Both the position numbers and the translations under genes were made by a program. A DNA stretch of 64,000 nt, from contig VFFE01007215.1 of assembly GCA_008921705.1 (NCBI GenBank), positions 3,365,097-3,429,096 of the forward strand, in the 5' to 3' direction. The number at the start of each line of letters is the position of its first letter. Positions within the stretch are counted from its first letter, which is position 1. The DNA is from Burhinus oedicnemus. Taxonomy: Eukaryota > Chordata > Aves > Charadriiformes > Burhinidae. Under the pieces are notes generated by a model. That model had not been told where the DNA came from and ran no database searches. It saw only the letters and a list, made by a program, of their open reading frames with translations. Positions 22,124-35,000 of the stretch are shown piece after piece.

Positions 22124-24201
22124 GTCATCTTTGGTGGTCATCTATATTTATAGACAAAGGGCCCCAATGTGCTGTACATGTGTGCTTCTTTCAAGGGAAC
22201 CTGCAGCCAAAATTACCTGTGACCTTTCCCAGGAGCACGGGTAGATACCTCTTCTTGAGTGAGATAAAGAAATTAGAACTTCATTCTTCCGTGGTTTACT
22301 CCTAGGAATGCATTTTGGCAAGATGCTAAGAATAAACCAGTTATTGAAAGGGGGATCTGGGAAGTTGACAAGCATGGCTAAGCCCAGCAGGGAAATTTGA
22401 TGAGGAAATAAGATGCTTTGTAGATCAGTGTGTAGTGATTAGTCTTTTGAATGCTGGGATTATTATATAAGCAAAAAAGGAGGGGGGCACTTATTGTATC
22501 TGACAGCTACCACTTATACAGGTATTCTTCGAACTAATGAGAAACATAATGGTGTATTTGTTTATAAATCTTGAGTGAGACTCCTGCATTTTCCACAAGC
22601 CAATTAAATGTGATGGAAAAGTAAAGACAACTTTTCTTTCTCTTCTCTCCCAAATTAGAATCACTACAGAAAAAAAAGGTAAAGACATCCAGCGAGTATC
22701 CTGCCCTATCACTGACATGCTGCCTTGAATCTTGGAGTCTATGTTCATCTTCAAACAAAAAGTGTATTGTATATTTGAAATGCAGACACCATGTTTTATA
22801 CACTGTAAACACGTGCTGAGAATAACCAAGGATCCAGAAATCATTGCACACTGGTATGACAGATTAACTTGCCATCATGCTATACAAAAGCAGACAGGTT
22901 AGGAAAAGCAAGTAGTAGAAAAAATCAATTAAATGAACTTCTGAAACCATCACAAAGAAATTAAAAATTCTAAAATGTCCTATAAAAACAATAGAGAAGC
23001 TGAGGCTTAAGTAACCGTTCTGTTCATTTTTTTCCTTTTTTGTAAGCAACTAATTCTTGTTTTGAAAATTATGGTCTCCATATATTTTATAAACTGAACA
23101 ATCACCCCTAATTATTATTTCCCCCTCTGCATTTTCATCTCCTGTTATCATATGCACATACAAACAAAAGTAACTTGTTAAACTTAGAAGTTTGCACATA
23201 GTCTCTACTAATAAGTGTTATGACTTTGTGTGTGCGTGCGTGAAAATAGAGAAAAAGTGAGACAACACTTTCAACTTCAGATAAAACTTTGGAATATTTT
23301 ACGGAAGTTCTTCACACATGACACATAACACATGACATAATTCACACAGAAAATGCTTAGGGAAACAGAGAGAGTCATTTACAAACTTCTCTGAACAGTC
23401 TTGATTCAAAATAACCTATTTGCAATGTTATTTGATTATCCCGGACATTATTACGCATTTTTGTTTAGATTTCTGCACCGTAACTAATAAGTTGGCTAAG
23501 ACCACCTGGAGCTAGCTGGAGATCAGAGTGTTTCCAGTCCTGTCTGCAGAGCCCCTTCCCTTACAGATGGACTAATTTGTGTGCAAGCAAGATTTATCAT
23601 CAGCCTATGTCTCTCTCTCTCACTGGGACATTATCTTAGGAAGTGTTATTCTAAGTAGCAATTCCCTAGTTCAAGTGAAAATACTTATGGAGTCAGCTTA
23701 TTGAAGAGAAAGCTGAAGTATATTTATGAATGTTTACACATAACATATGCACATACTTCTACATGCTATGGGATATAACACCTCCTGGACTGAGGCCAGA
23801 TCTTACTGTTTATATGCACAGAATGTATGGCCTCATTTTGTTCAACTTTTTCTGAATTGCAGGGATAATCTACGTGTAAATGAGTCCCTGCCTGAGTTGT
23901 TGCTTTATTGAATTAGATGCAAGAGCAAGTACTTAGTTATGATAACATTTTATAGGTGGAACTTCCAACCAGAAAAGAAAGAGGACATTTTTACAAAAAT
24001 TCACCATTGCATTCAGCTATTAAGTACACTGTGCAGTTCTAGTAAACCCCGTTTTGAAGAGTAACTTCAGTGCTAGCTGCCACTAGTGATCCTGCTATTG
24101 CTCCTTAAGCTGCAGTTGGCTGAGTACTACTAAGGAAGTCCTTGAGTTTTGGAGTCTTACACGGATTTTTATTGTAGGGCTAGCTTAGCCCAGGTAGCAG
24201 C
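22124..24201. other. Unique AT-rich non-coding DNA
   Basis: No gene or repeat family is seen. A 14-bp direct repeat (cacatgacacataa / cacatgacataatt) lies at 23,315-23,342, and a tgtgtgtgcgtgcgtg patch at about 23,228. Minus-strand frames of 105-117 codons (22,491-22,851) overlap in two frames and have no domain. Confidence 0.55.
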
Positions 24202-24246
24202 GCTTTGCATATTTTCGCTTTGCATGTTTTCACTTTGCATGACGAT
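24202..24246. promoter_or_regulatory. Three octamer-like CTTTGCAT sites at exact 15-bp spacing
   Basis: gctttgcat (24,202), gctttgcat (24,217) and actttgcat (24,232) are separated by attttc and gttttc spacers, so the unit is 15 bp repeated three times. TTTGCAT is 7 of 8 bases of the POU/octamer site ATTTGCAT. The array may be a tiny tandem duplication or a homotypic POU-factor cluster. The motif is real in the sequence; the function is inference. Confidence 0.5.
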
Positions 24247-27200
24247 AAATGACTCTACGTAAGCTTTAACAGCATGGAGAACCTGTTGCCCACCTATGTG
24301 GAATCTGCACAGATGTCCTGTCATTCCATTCTTCTGCAATTTGCCTTCATCTTTAGTCTATTGTAAGTTTATTAGAAACAGTCTTGTATAAATTTTCAAA
24401 TGTATTGTGTTCTCCTCAAACAAATACCCTTAGCTTGTTAGAGGATTGTTGGAAATTTTTAGAGCACTTGCCACAACTGATTTATGCACTGAGTGATTTT
24501 TAGGTAAAGAAAAATCCAGTTCCAGTGTTATTGTACCGATTATTGTCATCTTGAACACCCGACTTGTTGTCCCTGTCTGCACACAAGTTTTTTTGATTCT
24601 TTTGATTCTAGCTGAGAAATCAATATCTACAGAGGACTTGAAATGGTGTCTGCAATTTGTAGCCAGTGTTTTGGCTTTTTGATTCCTGGTGCGGAGGGTA
24701 AAGCATGTCTTTGAATTGGTTTCTATCATCATTTTAAAGCTGTTGTTTTTCTTGTCTTACAGTCACTGCTGAAAAACCTGGAGGTTGTTCAGATCCGAGA
24801 CTTTTCATAAACATCTTTGATATGAATCTTTTATGGCTCTTCTCCACTTGTCTGTGTTACACTGAATAGTGAATGCAAAGACAGTCTCTTCAGATAGTGA
24901 CTCACAGGAATGCAACATGCAATCCACACAAAGGAAATTTAATACCCTAGCAGCTAATTAAAAAAGCATTACCTTCCACCAGTGCTGACCTCCAGCCATG
25001 CAAAGGATAAAGATGGGTGTCTGTCAATCAAGTTTACCTAACAAACCCTGGCACAATATTATGATGAATGGACAGATCTAAAAAAGGGTGATATTGCTCA
25101 GAACTCTAAGGTACTCTTAATACCACGTTTAAAGAAGCAGAAGGCCTCATCAGTAATTTGAAACCTTAGCCTGCATGCTAGGGAGATACCAGTGCTAAAT
25201 TTGCCGAGTACTACAGATACTAGACGTGCAGTATGTAGAAGGACCATTATAGACATCCATGGGGATTTTGATATACTCAGCACCAGGGTATTCAAACCAC
25301 AACAGTACCTACAGACATCCTAAAGTCTGTATGCTCATATTTCACAGTCTTTCATCATTCCCACAGCAGAATAAACACTGAATTTTAAGTGTTTTTGTGT
25401 TCCAAAGAAATTTTATTGTATGTTTGGAACTTTGCAACTGCTGATTTTGGGTCACTCTCCATTTCTATTTTATAGTTAGTTAAGACAGATACACCTTCCA
25501 TGTTCAATGTAGAAATAGCATTCATCCATACTGTTCCTGCAATGCATTTAATCCCTCTATCCCCCTGCCCATGTATTTTTCCATCTAGATTTGTATCATG
25601 CAGCCTGTTGCCCCAGAGTTCTATGACAACCCAGCCACAGCGCTCTTTCATACAGTGAGAAAAGGCTTGTAAAAAACATACCTTTTGTTTTCCTTGAACC
25701 GGTTGAAGTGAGCAGGTAAGCTCCTAATCACTTATATCAGTTCCATAGTACTTATCTGAATAGTCATATAAGAGTCTGGGTTAAAATGTGATTTAAGTGA
25801 AAATGTGAGGAGCAATCACCTGCATTCTGTTCCCATGAGACCTCTTTTCTCTGTACAAGCACATTCAGTCTACATGCAGGATAGCGTAAAGGGATTCTAC
25901 TGTAAGTGAGAGCAGGACAGTCAGTCATTTCGTGATGGCTCATCACCTTGTTTCTGGATTTCCTTTCCTGAGTTCCCTTTTACATTGCCCAGTTCAGACT
26001 GGAAGAGGAAAACTCCACAAAGCAGAATGATTTTCTTTTTGCTATTAGGACACCAAAACATTCGAGTCACGCAGGTCTAGGTCTAGGAGTGTGTGTTGAG
26101 GCAAGGACAATAGCAGGGAGGGAGAGAGGAGTTGGAGAGCAGGATCCCTCTCCCTGCCCCGGTCCTACCATGCCTCCTTGTTCAGCCATGGCCAACATCT
26201 ATTAAACTTCTCCTGGAAAAGTGGCAAAGTCCACTCTTCGTCCTTCTTTCCTCCCACTGAGCAGGGAGTCCTTTTCAGTGTGGTCCTACTCAAGGGGAGG
26301 CTTCTGTAATTATTTTGTCTATCTTAGCCTGTGGGATGGATACCTGGAGTATTAAATGAGCTGTTGCTCAGTCAAATGCAGTGTATTACTGAGATAGAGA
26401 GAGTTACAGGCTCAGTGGGAAACTAATCATATCCAGTGAGGGAGAGGCAGACAATAGGCTCCGTATTACTGTTTTGGTGAAAATGAGTAAATCTTTCCAG
26501 GTGTATAGATCTCTTTGGGGCTTTAAAAGGAATAATCCCTTTAATTAAGATCATTGTAGCTGTGTTAAAAGGCAATACTTGGTTCCATCATTATTTATCT
26601 ACATGGCCAGGATCAAATAATATTAGACTGGTGCTTTAGAGGATGATGAATGGAGGAGCATGGCATGATGAACTGAGAAGGATGAGAAAAAATGTAATTG
26701 CCACAAATGTAAAGCCTGACAAAAGCTGACTTGCTGTGAGACTTGGTTCATCACCTGAAGAGGGAGGAGATGACTTTCCAGGGTAATGTGCTGTCCCGAC
26801 TGAGGTTGTTGGCCTCCAAGACATGGCAGAATTGAGCACATCTGGTGGCTGATGGTCAACAGCAACTCGAGCAGGAGGGTGTGGAGCAGGGGTAACCAGA
26901 AACCACAGCAGGCAGAGTGGGTGGAGTCTGAAACCTGTAAGCAGGCAGATAGGCCACCACTTCTCTCTCCAGTCATACAACTTTCTGTTGCCTAAACTGA
27001 ATCGTTCCAGATGAAATTTTCCATGTAAGAGCTGACATCAGGATGAGTGTTCCTGGGAAGTGACAGTAAGAACAATTCAGATTTTCTTCAGCTATTCTTC
27101 AGGCAGAATATACACTCACATATACTTTCATGGCCTCCTCTTTGACCAACATATTGTCAGAGTTTGAAACTTGGTAGAGATAACGTTCTTTGCCCCAGCA

Positions 27201-28992
27201 GTGTGTTGCCTTTTGGCATCCTCATGAAAATCTCCCCAAGTGATACCAACTTGCAGAGCTTTGACTCGCTGCATTTGCACATGCTCAGCTGTGAACTCCT
27301 GAATTTTCCCAGTTGCATTTCCAGAATATTCCAGTTGCTCCACGCATGCTCCAGAACTCTCTCTGCAACTGCAGCTGTGGGTTCCTGTCTAAGGATACAG
27401 TTTCACGATCAGCATAATTTGATCTAACTGTGGGCTGCTACCCAAAAGGGATGGCCCCATTTTCTCTGGGATCCCCAACTACATTTTCTGAACTCCCTCT
27501 TTGCATCCAATCTAGTAACTGTACAATTATGGAACAGTTCTTGGGGATGACAAAAAATATTCCTATTTTTAAATTTACTCTTGATTTTCAAGGTCAGTGC
27601 CGGTTCCAAGTATGCGAACCAAGGGCAGTATGCCTGACTCTGGTTTCCACTCATTGACTGCCCTGCTTGGGCACGCACTGCCCAGGAGGAGAGAGCTGCT
27701 TACTGGGATGTAGCGAGGGCACGGGCCAGAGCTGCGGAGCAGGCAGTTGTATAATATACATATTTATGAATTAATACATGCAAAAACTTGGGTTAAGTGA
27801 ATGAGACCAGCAAACAATATCCAGGGTATTGGGTCTGCAGACACTTGTCTAGTATATAAGCCAGCTGGATACACAGTATCATACCTGTCTGTATGCAGGA
27901 ATCTTGATAGCCAGCAGTAAAAAGAAGGAATTCTAAATGACTATTATTAGCTCACCATCATGTACTGGAATAACAGCAGGTACTTTACATATATGTCAAA
28001 CAGGCCTTCCATGAAGAACTTGCATATTCAGTGTAACAAATATGGGCAATATGTGTGCTGTCCTGTGCATGGTAAGAGGAACACAGCTCACGGTGCTGGA
28101 AGACCCACTCTTTCCCTGGGGTAGTGTTCTGGAGGTTAGTTAGCTTTTTTGCCTTTAATGTTTGTCATCTGGAAAAGCCAAATAAAATAGGATGCCTTTA
28201 TCTGAAACTGAAGCAGGGTGCATCAGTGGCCTCCTGTATGCTTGGAGATACGCCATGCTTCCTGTGCTGCCCTCTGCTCAGCTGCTCAGAGCGGCATGAG
28301 GGCTGGTGGCTGTCACTAGTGCCCTTTCCAGTGGAAAAGGAGAGATATCCCAAAGTGTTGATTTAATGTGGAACGCTCAGCAGGGAAAGCAGTGCCGGGC
28401 TTGCCAACTGCTTACTCAGTGCTGTCCATTGCATTAAAATAAAAGGGTTGCTTAACTCTTCCATAATACTTTTGGATTTTTATACATAAATTCATCTGTT
28501 CATCACAAGCTTTTATAGCAAACGACTCCCAGGGGATGACCTTGATTTCTAGCAAAATGACTGGGAGAAGCAGCCTTTAATTGTTTTCTGCATATACAAA
28601 AACACATTCATAGGGAAATCATGCACACACACACGCATAAAACCCAAAGGCACTACAAGAAATATGGCTTTCAATATATTACCTAATCCAATTCAGAAGA
28701 ACTTTCTGAGTACAAAGGCTGGGCTGGTGTGATATGATTCGAGCATATGGATATAAAGAAATGCTAAAAGAAATGGAATTAGGTAGCTTATTTATGTTCT
28801 CCTCTACCCAGTGCACAGCATCGTTATCATTTTATCAGGATCCCCTGACACTCCTGATGAAGTGTGAGCAGATTGACTCACCAAAGCCACAGCCCAAATG
28901 AGCCTTTACTCTCTGATGTTCACAGACAGATTGTGAAACTTTCCAGTTGATGCCGAGATATCCTCTGGGAATATTGCAAGGAGTTCAGGAAA
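24247..28992. other. Unique non-coding DNA
   Basis: About 4.7 kb without a supported gene. Two overlapping minus-strand frames of 114 and 117 codons (26,623-26,980) run in different registers over the same GC-richer DNA and show no domain. A heat-shock-like word (agaatattcc) lies near 27,322 between two copies of ccagttgc. Small tandem pairs (tttgattct twice at 24,592-24,609) and a CA-rich patch near 28,622 also occur. Confidence 0.5.
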
Positions 28993-29038
28993 CCTTTTTT
29001 TTTCTTTCTTTCTTTCTTTCTTCTTTTCGTCTTTCTTT
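28993..29038. repeat. (CTTT)n microsatellite
   Basis: T-run followed by about five CTTT units, then imperfect copies with a single G interruption at 29,029. Its pyrimidine run is 36 nt long (28,993-29,028). Confidence 0.9.
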
Positions 29039-32000
29039 ACCATGATGTCTTATTTTATAGCGGAAGGACTAAAACTCACTATGGGAAATTTGAACTTGTG
29101 ATAAAAGCAAGGATTAAAAACCAAAAAACAACTTTCAAAATTTTTCCAAATCTGATCTGTCACTAACAGCAGTGAATTTGGGATCATCCAAATTCCATGC
29201 TCATTTTTGGGAAGGGGGAGGTGAGACACTTCAAAGAGTTAAATCCTTTGTCACAACATGGCTTGCCTCTGATCCACCCTCTGATATAAATGAGACCTAC
29301 TTCAGTGCTATTCAATGGCTCAACAAGATATTTGTCAGTATTATCAGATGATTGTATCCTTTGTAACAATTCTTAATATCTGCTAAAGAGGAGTCATTTG
29401 TTGAATTTCAGCAGTACTGAGGAAAAGAAAAAGAAATTTTGAAAAAGGTGGTATGGTTTCAGCTTTACCTTCAGGCTGTGAGTTCAGTGTCTCACTATCA
29501 TTCCTTTGTGGTCTGTCAAAAACTCCTCCTACTGAACACAACTGCAAAAATAAGCCACCAGCATCAAATATTGTCAGAGCTAAACCGGATATCTCCGCTG
29601 TAGGCTTGTGTCACCAAAAAATTGCACAGCATGTGGCACATGAATCAAACCTGTTTGGTCTTTAAACAAGCACACGCGTATGTGTTAATGTGGCTGTTAT
29701 CTCCATAGTATGAACAAAGTGTAAGTTCAGTATTTTACAGAGACCTCCAACCATAGCCTCAAAGCTACAGTCAGGTTAGCTCTCATCTACCCTACAGCAC
29801 AGAGCCATATTTAAACAATTATGAAAACAAAAATATATTGTAACCAGGTGATCCAATACTGTTGGCTTTTCTGTCATTCTTTCTTTCAATGCAGATGAGT
29901 CCCAAAAGACAAATGTAGTTGATGAAGACTGAACCAACGTTAGTATATAACAGTAGAGAGAAAAGTCACTCTCTTTCTAAAGAAACGTAAACAGATCTTA
30001 AACTTGAAGACATCATTTTTTTTTTTTCCACCCTAAGTACGAGGGTGACTTAATTTGCCAGCTGTTCATTTCCATCAGTAATTCATGAGCAAAAGCAAAG
30101 AAAAAACTTTCCAGGAATGCTTCTCTGCCCAAATAATAAGCCATTATTTTAACTCAGAAGGCTCTCAGGAAGGACAGGGGAAAATAAGCCCCTAAGTCTG
30201 TAAAATGCTGCACAACATTCAAATAAAGAATGTTGCTTCTCACGTCTAAGATATGCTGAGGTTGCGATGAAAGATGGGTAAGCGGTTTTTTAGTCTGTTG
30301 AGGCCCAAACCCTTGTTTCTGGATTTTTTCTGTAGTTGTGGATGTTATTCCTAGCTAAGCAATGTAGGCAGTATTCCTACCTGTTCTGCTTCTGGTGCAA
30401 ATGATTTTTAAGGGGAAACCTAAACTAACAAATCTTCACCACCATCCCCTCTTTCCATACAAAATCCTTATCTTTAGGTCTTTTTCAAAAAAGCAAGTGA
30501 TGAAATAGGTGTCAATATTTTGTGGATTTTTTTTCTTTAAAATCACATAACTCCAGCAACTAATGGAAACTGAAGACCAGATAAACCATTTATTAAACCA
30601 ACCACTGTACCTATTGAGGACTGCTATTGTCTGTCCTTTGGAGAGTTACATCCTTGTCCCTTTTACTTCAACTTTTTCAACAACTGAACAGTGAATCATT
30701 TCCATGTACCATTACCTAAGCCTGCTCTCCACAGTCTGACCTGCCTTGGCTGCTCTCAGAGACCAGGAGGACATCTGTCCCTCTCTGGGATGAGGGTCGG
30801 GAACTGGGGAGGAGGAGAGGAGTGACAGTCCTGCAGGGTGGTACTGGTCCCTGCCACCCACCCGAGACCAGAGCCTGTGACGTGACTGCCACCACCCTGA
30901 CCAAGCTGCCTCAGCATCCTCCCATGGGAATGTGATTTGAGCTGGAGCTAGTCCTCCCCCACTGTTTTAATCAGTCAGGTCACTGCAGGATTTGGGACAC
31001 ATAAACCACTCCAGAGTTGCAGTAGATTTCCAGTCCCAGCTATAGCATTTTGCCTTGCAATTCAGGGTGGTTCTCTGCCCAGAGAATGCCATGCAGCTCA
31101 CGTGGCAGGACAGAGCTGCTGGGGAGCCCAAGCCTTTCATGCTCCCAGTCGCACGGTGACAGTAAATCAGAGCATTCAATATTTCCTTCTGCAGAAGAGC
31201 AGGTCCCTGCTGCTCATTCACAAAAATGCTGCCAGTCCTGCTAGCATGAGCAAAGCCACCTTCCTCTCCGTCATCTGGCATCCCAGACTGGCGGTGGGCT
31301 GGTCTCATGCTCGCAAGGAAGGCTGTAAGAGAAGTTCATCTGCTGCACCTGTTAGAAAAAAGTCCTGAAGGCAAGCAAAGATGTTGGAACTATCCCTCAT
31401 GTCACAGGCAGTGGCACTTCAGGAATGATTTCATATGCCAGCCAGACTCCAGCTTCCCTGATTCCTCAGAGTCTTGTCGTGGCTTGCATACACCATGTGG
31501 CAGCGAACATGAGGAACTGGAGACCACTGATCAACCTGCTGTAGAGAGAGGATTTAGGGCATTGCGCATTAACGTGTTTTTTCTTTGGTAGGCTTCTTGG
31601 CTTGCTTATTTTCTTGTTTATTTGAGGCTTGTTCCATTCCCTCCCTCATCCTTCTCCACACCTTCACTATGTTCTCGGGCAACTTGACAGAGTTTTGGAC
31701 ATATTGAAAATAATAATTAATTTATGGTTGCAGCCTTGATTCTACGGGGGGAAAGGACAGCACACAGCTTTCCTACATAAAGAAAAAAACACAGGACTAA
31801 GTGGCTCCACAGCTTTCTGAAGCTGCAGGGGAGGCTGGACACCTGTAAGTGTGAGCAGGAGATCATTTCCCACTCTGCTGTTGCAAATCCCTGCCTCTGT
31901 CTCCCCCGGAGGAAGAAGTAGCAGCCTGCCAGGGTTGCTAGTGATTCATACGGTGATTTAGGTAGCTTGTGCAGGCAAGAAAAGGAGCTCTGGGGTCCCT

Positions 32001-35000
32001 TATTCCATCCTAGGCATTGTGAATAAATTGTCTTTTCCATAGTTAGCTTCAGTAAAGAACTAGCCTACAAGCTAACTTGCATGCATACATTTTATGTGAG
32101 TGAAATCCAGCTCTCCATCTGTTTCTTTAACGCCTTTTTGTAAACTGTGGTAGAGTGGTAGCCCTAACATATGCATATTGGCATAAAGTACATCATTTCT
32201 TGTTGGGGTAAATCCTTCTCTCCATGTCCCTTGCCCAGAGTGATTGCCGTGCCCTGCACGGACCCTCATGGCTCACTTTCAGGGGGAAGGACTGCACGTT
32301 ACCACTTCAGTGCCTGGAAGTTAAACTATCTGGAAAACGCACAAGTTAGACTTGGGGTTAGGAAATTGAAGGGTTTCCATAACCGTTATGCTAGATTACT
32401 GAGTGCTTAAAAAAATTCAGCACTGAGGGCAGTTTGATCACAAGCCACCTTTCCCTGAGTCCCCATGAAGCAATGGTAAGGCAGTGCCCAGCCTAAGAGA
32501 CTAATAGGAAGATGAACTAGCTCAGCCATTAGGTAGCCATGCCAAACGTGCTGAAATTCATCCAGATTCAAGTTCTACAGGTAACTCAGGGCATGTAAAT
32601 CCAAGGCAACGGCAGCGTACCAGGAGGTTCCTGGGGAAACATGGCAAGGCCAGAAGCTTGAGGACGTAACAAGTGGCTCAGCTGGCAGCTGCCCCACATG
32701 GGGGGGTAAGAGGAGGCAAAGCATGTGAACAACAGACAGGCTCAAGAGGAAAGCATCCGACAGATGAAGGCAGCACCAAACATGAAGCAAATCCCAACCA
32801 AAGTAAATAGCGCAAAGAGCAGGAGAGGTTGGCCTGAAGAGCAGAATGTGTGATGATCCTGAGATTAACAGGCCACACTAGGACAGCAGTAAAAACATCT
32901 CCCTGTGAAGAACTATGGCCTAATACCCTCTTACTGCCCCACAAGTCAGCATGTTCTGGCTCAGAAGACAAAACAACAGTGAAAAGTGATAACACTGAGA
33001 TATAGGAACTTGCATAAGATTTCAGAGGAGGAGCTTGAACTACCAGAATGAAGAGTCTGACAAGATAGGAAGAAGGCAGACGGAACACGCACCACCAAAG
33101 TGCCAGCAGCACAGACGCACTATGTCTGCAAATAATTCTCCTAATGAGAAGAAAGTTTATTTTTAGAAACTAGGACCCTTCTTATTCTGTTATCCAGAAT
33201 TTAGCTACTGAAAGGGGATCATATAATGTATATGGAAAGCTTGTTGTGACATACCCTTGTTACTTGACTGGCTACATGTGTATTATCTATCACAAAAAGT
33301 TAACGTTTCATAATTAAAGCATATCCCCTCCAGGCATCATTTGTGTCATCCACTGGCATGACAGCTGCAAAGGATTTTCATTGCAGTGACAGTTACAAAG
33401 CCAGGATGTGCAGCAGGGTGTAACACAACTACCTTCATTTCTAAGCATGTTGGCTGCTTGCTGATTTGCAAGTAATGCAGATGTTTTGCCTAGTGGGCTG
33501 TGCTTCACAAGAAAATAACGGGGTTTCCTAGTGGACATGTAATTTTTTGTCTTTGAATTCTGATGCTGCATCTTTTCTGTAGTATAGAATTTTGTAGTTT
33601 AGATAAGAGTATTTCTGGGTCAGGAAGAAAGCAGACTTTATGTATTTGTAATGGAAATTATACCTAGAGAGCATGAATTAATATTTCTACCTAGATAAAA
33701 GTAGGTATAGCTTTAGAAAAATGCAGATATCTATACTGGTAATGACTGTAAAGGCACGGTACCACCATGCTAACGACAAAGTATCAACATACTATCACAT
33801 CTAGTACTCAGACGCTCTGCAAAACTGAAGTTTTGCACACACAAAACTGCTACACACTGGAGACTTTGGGTCGATAATTAGCTACTTTTTAGAAACTCTT
33901 GTATTTTATTCCCTTATCATTTCTTTACTGCCTGATGTCTTAGTGAGAAGTAATACATCCAGAGTAACTGCAAACATGAAATGAGAAACAAGTTAGACCA
34001 TAAACAACAAAATAACTGTTAGAGTAACGAGGAGAGGATGCAAACCTGGTATGAAGGGAAGAGACTGTGTGACCATGGTCCATCGCATGCTATCAAAGCA
34101 CCCAGTGTTAGCCTGTGCTGTTGGCAGAGGGGAGGAAATGCTGTAGTCGTCAATCCACATTTAGTATTGGTGCCTTTCCTTGTGGCAGATTGCCATATTG
34201 CGTCAGAAAGCTGGAGGGTGTGATGCGTGGACAAAAAGTTGTGCACACTAACCATTTTTTTCTGGTCTAAAACCATGTGCACCCATCTACTGGACAGAAA
34301 GTGAAGTCACTGCAAATGTGATACCCACTTCTGCCTGCCAAATCACCTCTTCCTTAAGTTACCCTATTCTCAATGGCAGGTGGCATACTTAACGAGTCTT
34401 CATGAAAGAAAAAGTAGTGAGGTGTTCTGCATTTTGCCCCTGTCCCATGAAGGCATGAAAAGATTCTGAACAGACTCTGGCCAGGAACTGGTTAAAACTC
34501 CACCCCAAACAAGCACCAGTCTTTCCTGCTACTACCTGTGAGGGTGGACTAGAACCCATCACTCTAGTAATGCTAGTAAGTTGAAGCTGCCCAAGCTTTG
34601 CCTTCTGGAGCTGATGATCAAGAAAATCGCTGCTAAAGCTCTATCTTTCAGTTACTCTTATGTCACAAGTGCTGTAGTGTAATTCAGGCTTTATTATTTA
34701 AACTGCCCCTGGGCTCAGCGGTGCAGAGCTTATCTCCTGGTCCCTCATCACCACCATCCTTAGCACATGCCCCATGGGTCTGAGGGGAGTCTGCAGGATT
34801 TAGGAGTGTAGAGAACTGAAAATCCTCCCCTGAACCACTCAGTACAGACCTTCTGGTTTCCTGAAGGAATTAATTCCCCTGTGTGTTTTGTTCCAGATTT
34901 AAAAAGAGACAGAAAAACGCAAATGCCCTCTTTGAGAAGGTAACCATAGCAGACTGAGGGTGGGAATCGAGGACTGAGTCCTGAGGTCCCTGACAAAGAA

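Noticed and set aside
21832..22305. Long frames over the CTTTTT array on both strands
   Set aside because: A pure hexanucleotide repeat without stop words is open in every frame, and the frames also run through the N gap.
26623..26980. Two overlapping 114-117-codon minus-strand frames, possible pseudogene
   Set aside because: No similarity to a known protein that I can recognise, and two registers are open at once.
32678..33112. 144-codon minus-strand frame with hydrophobic stretches
   Set aside because: No signal peptide-membrane pattern typical of a family, no splice or promoter context. A chance frame is the simpler reading.
34540..34600. B-box-like gggttctagtcc on the minus strand
   Set aside because: No convincing box A at the right distance and no SINE body.
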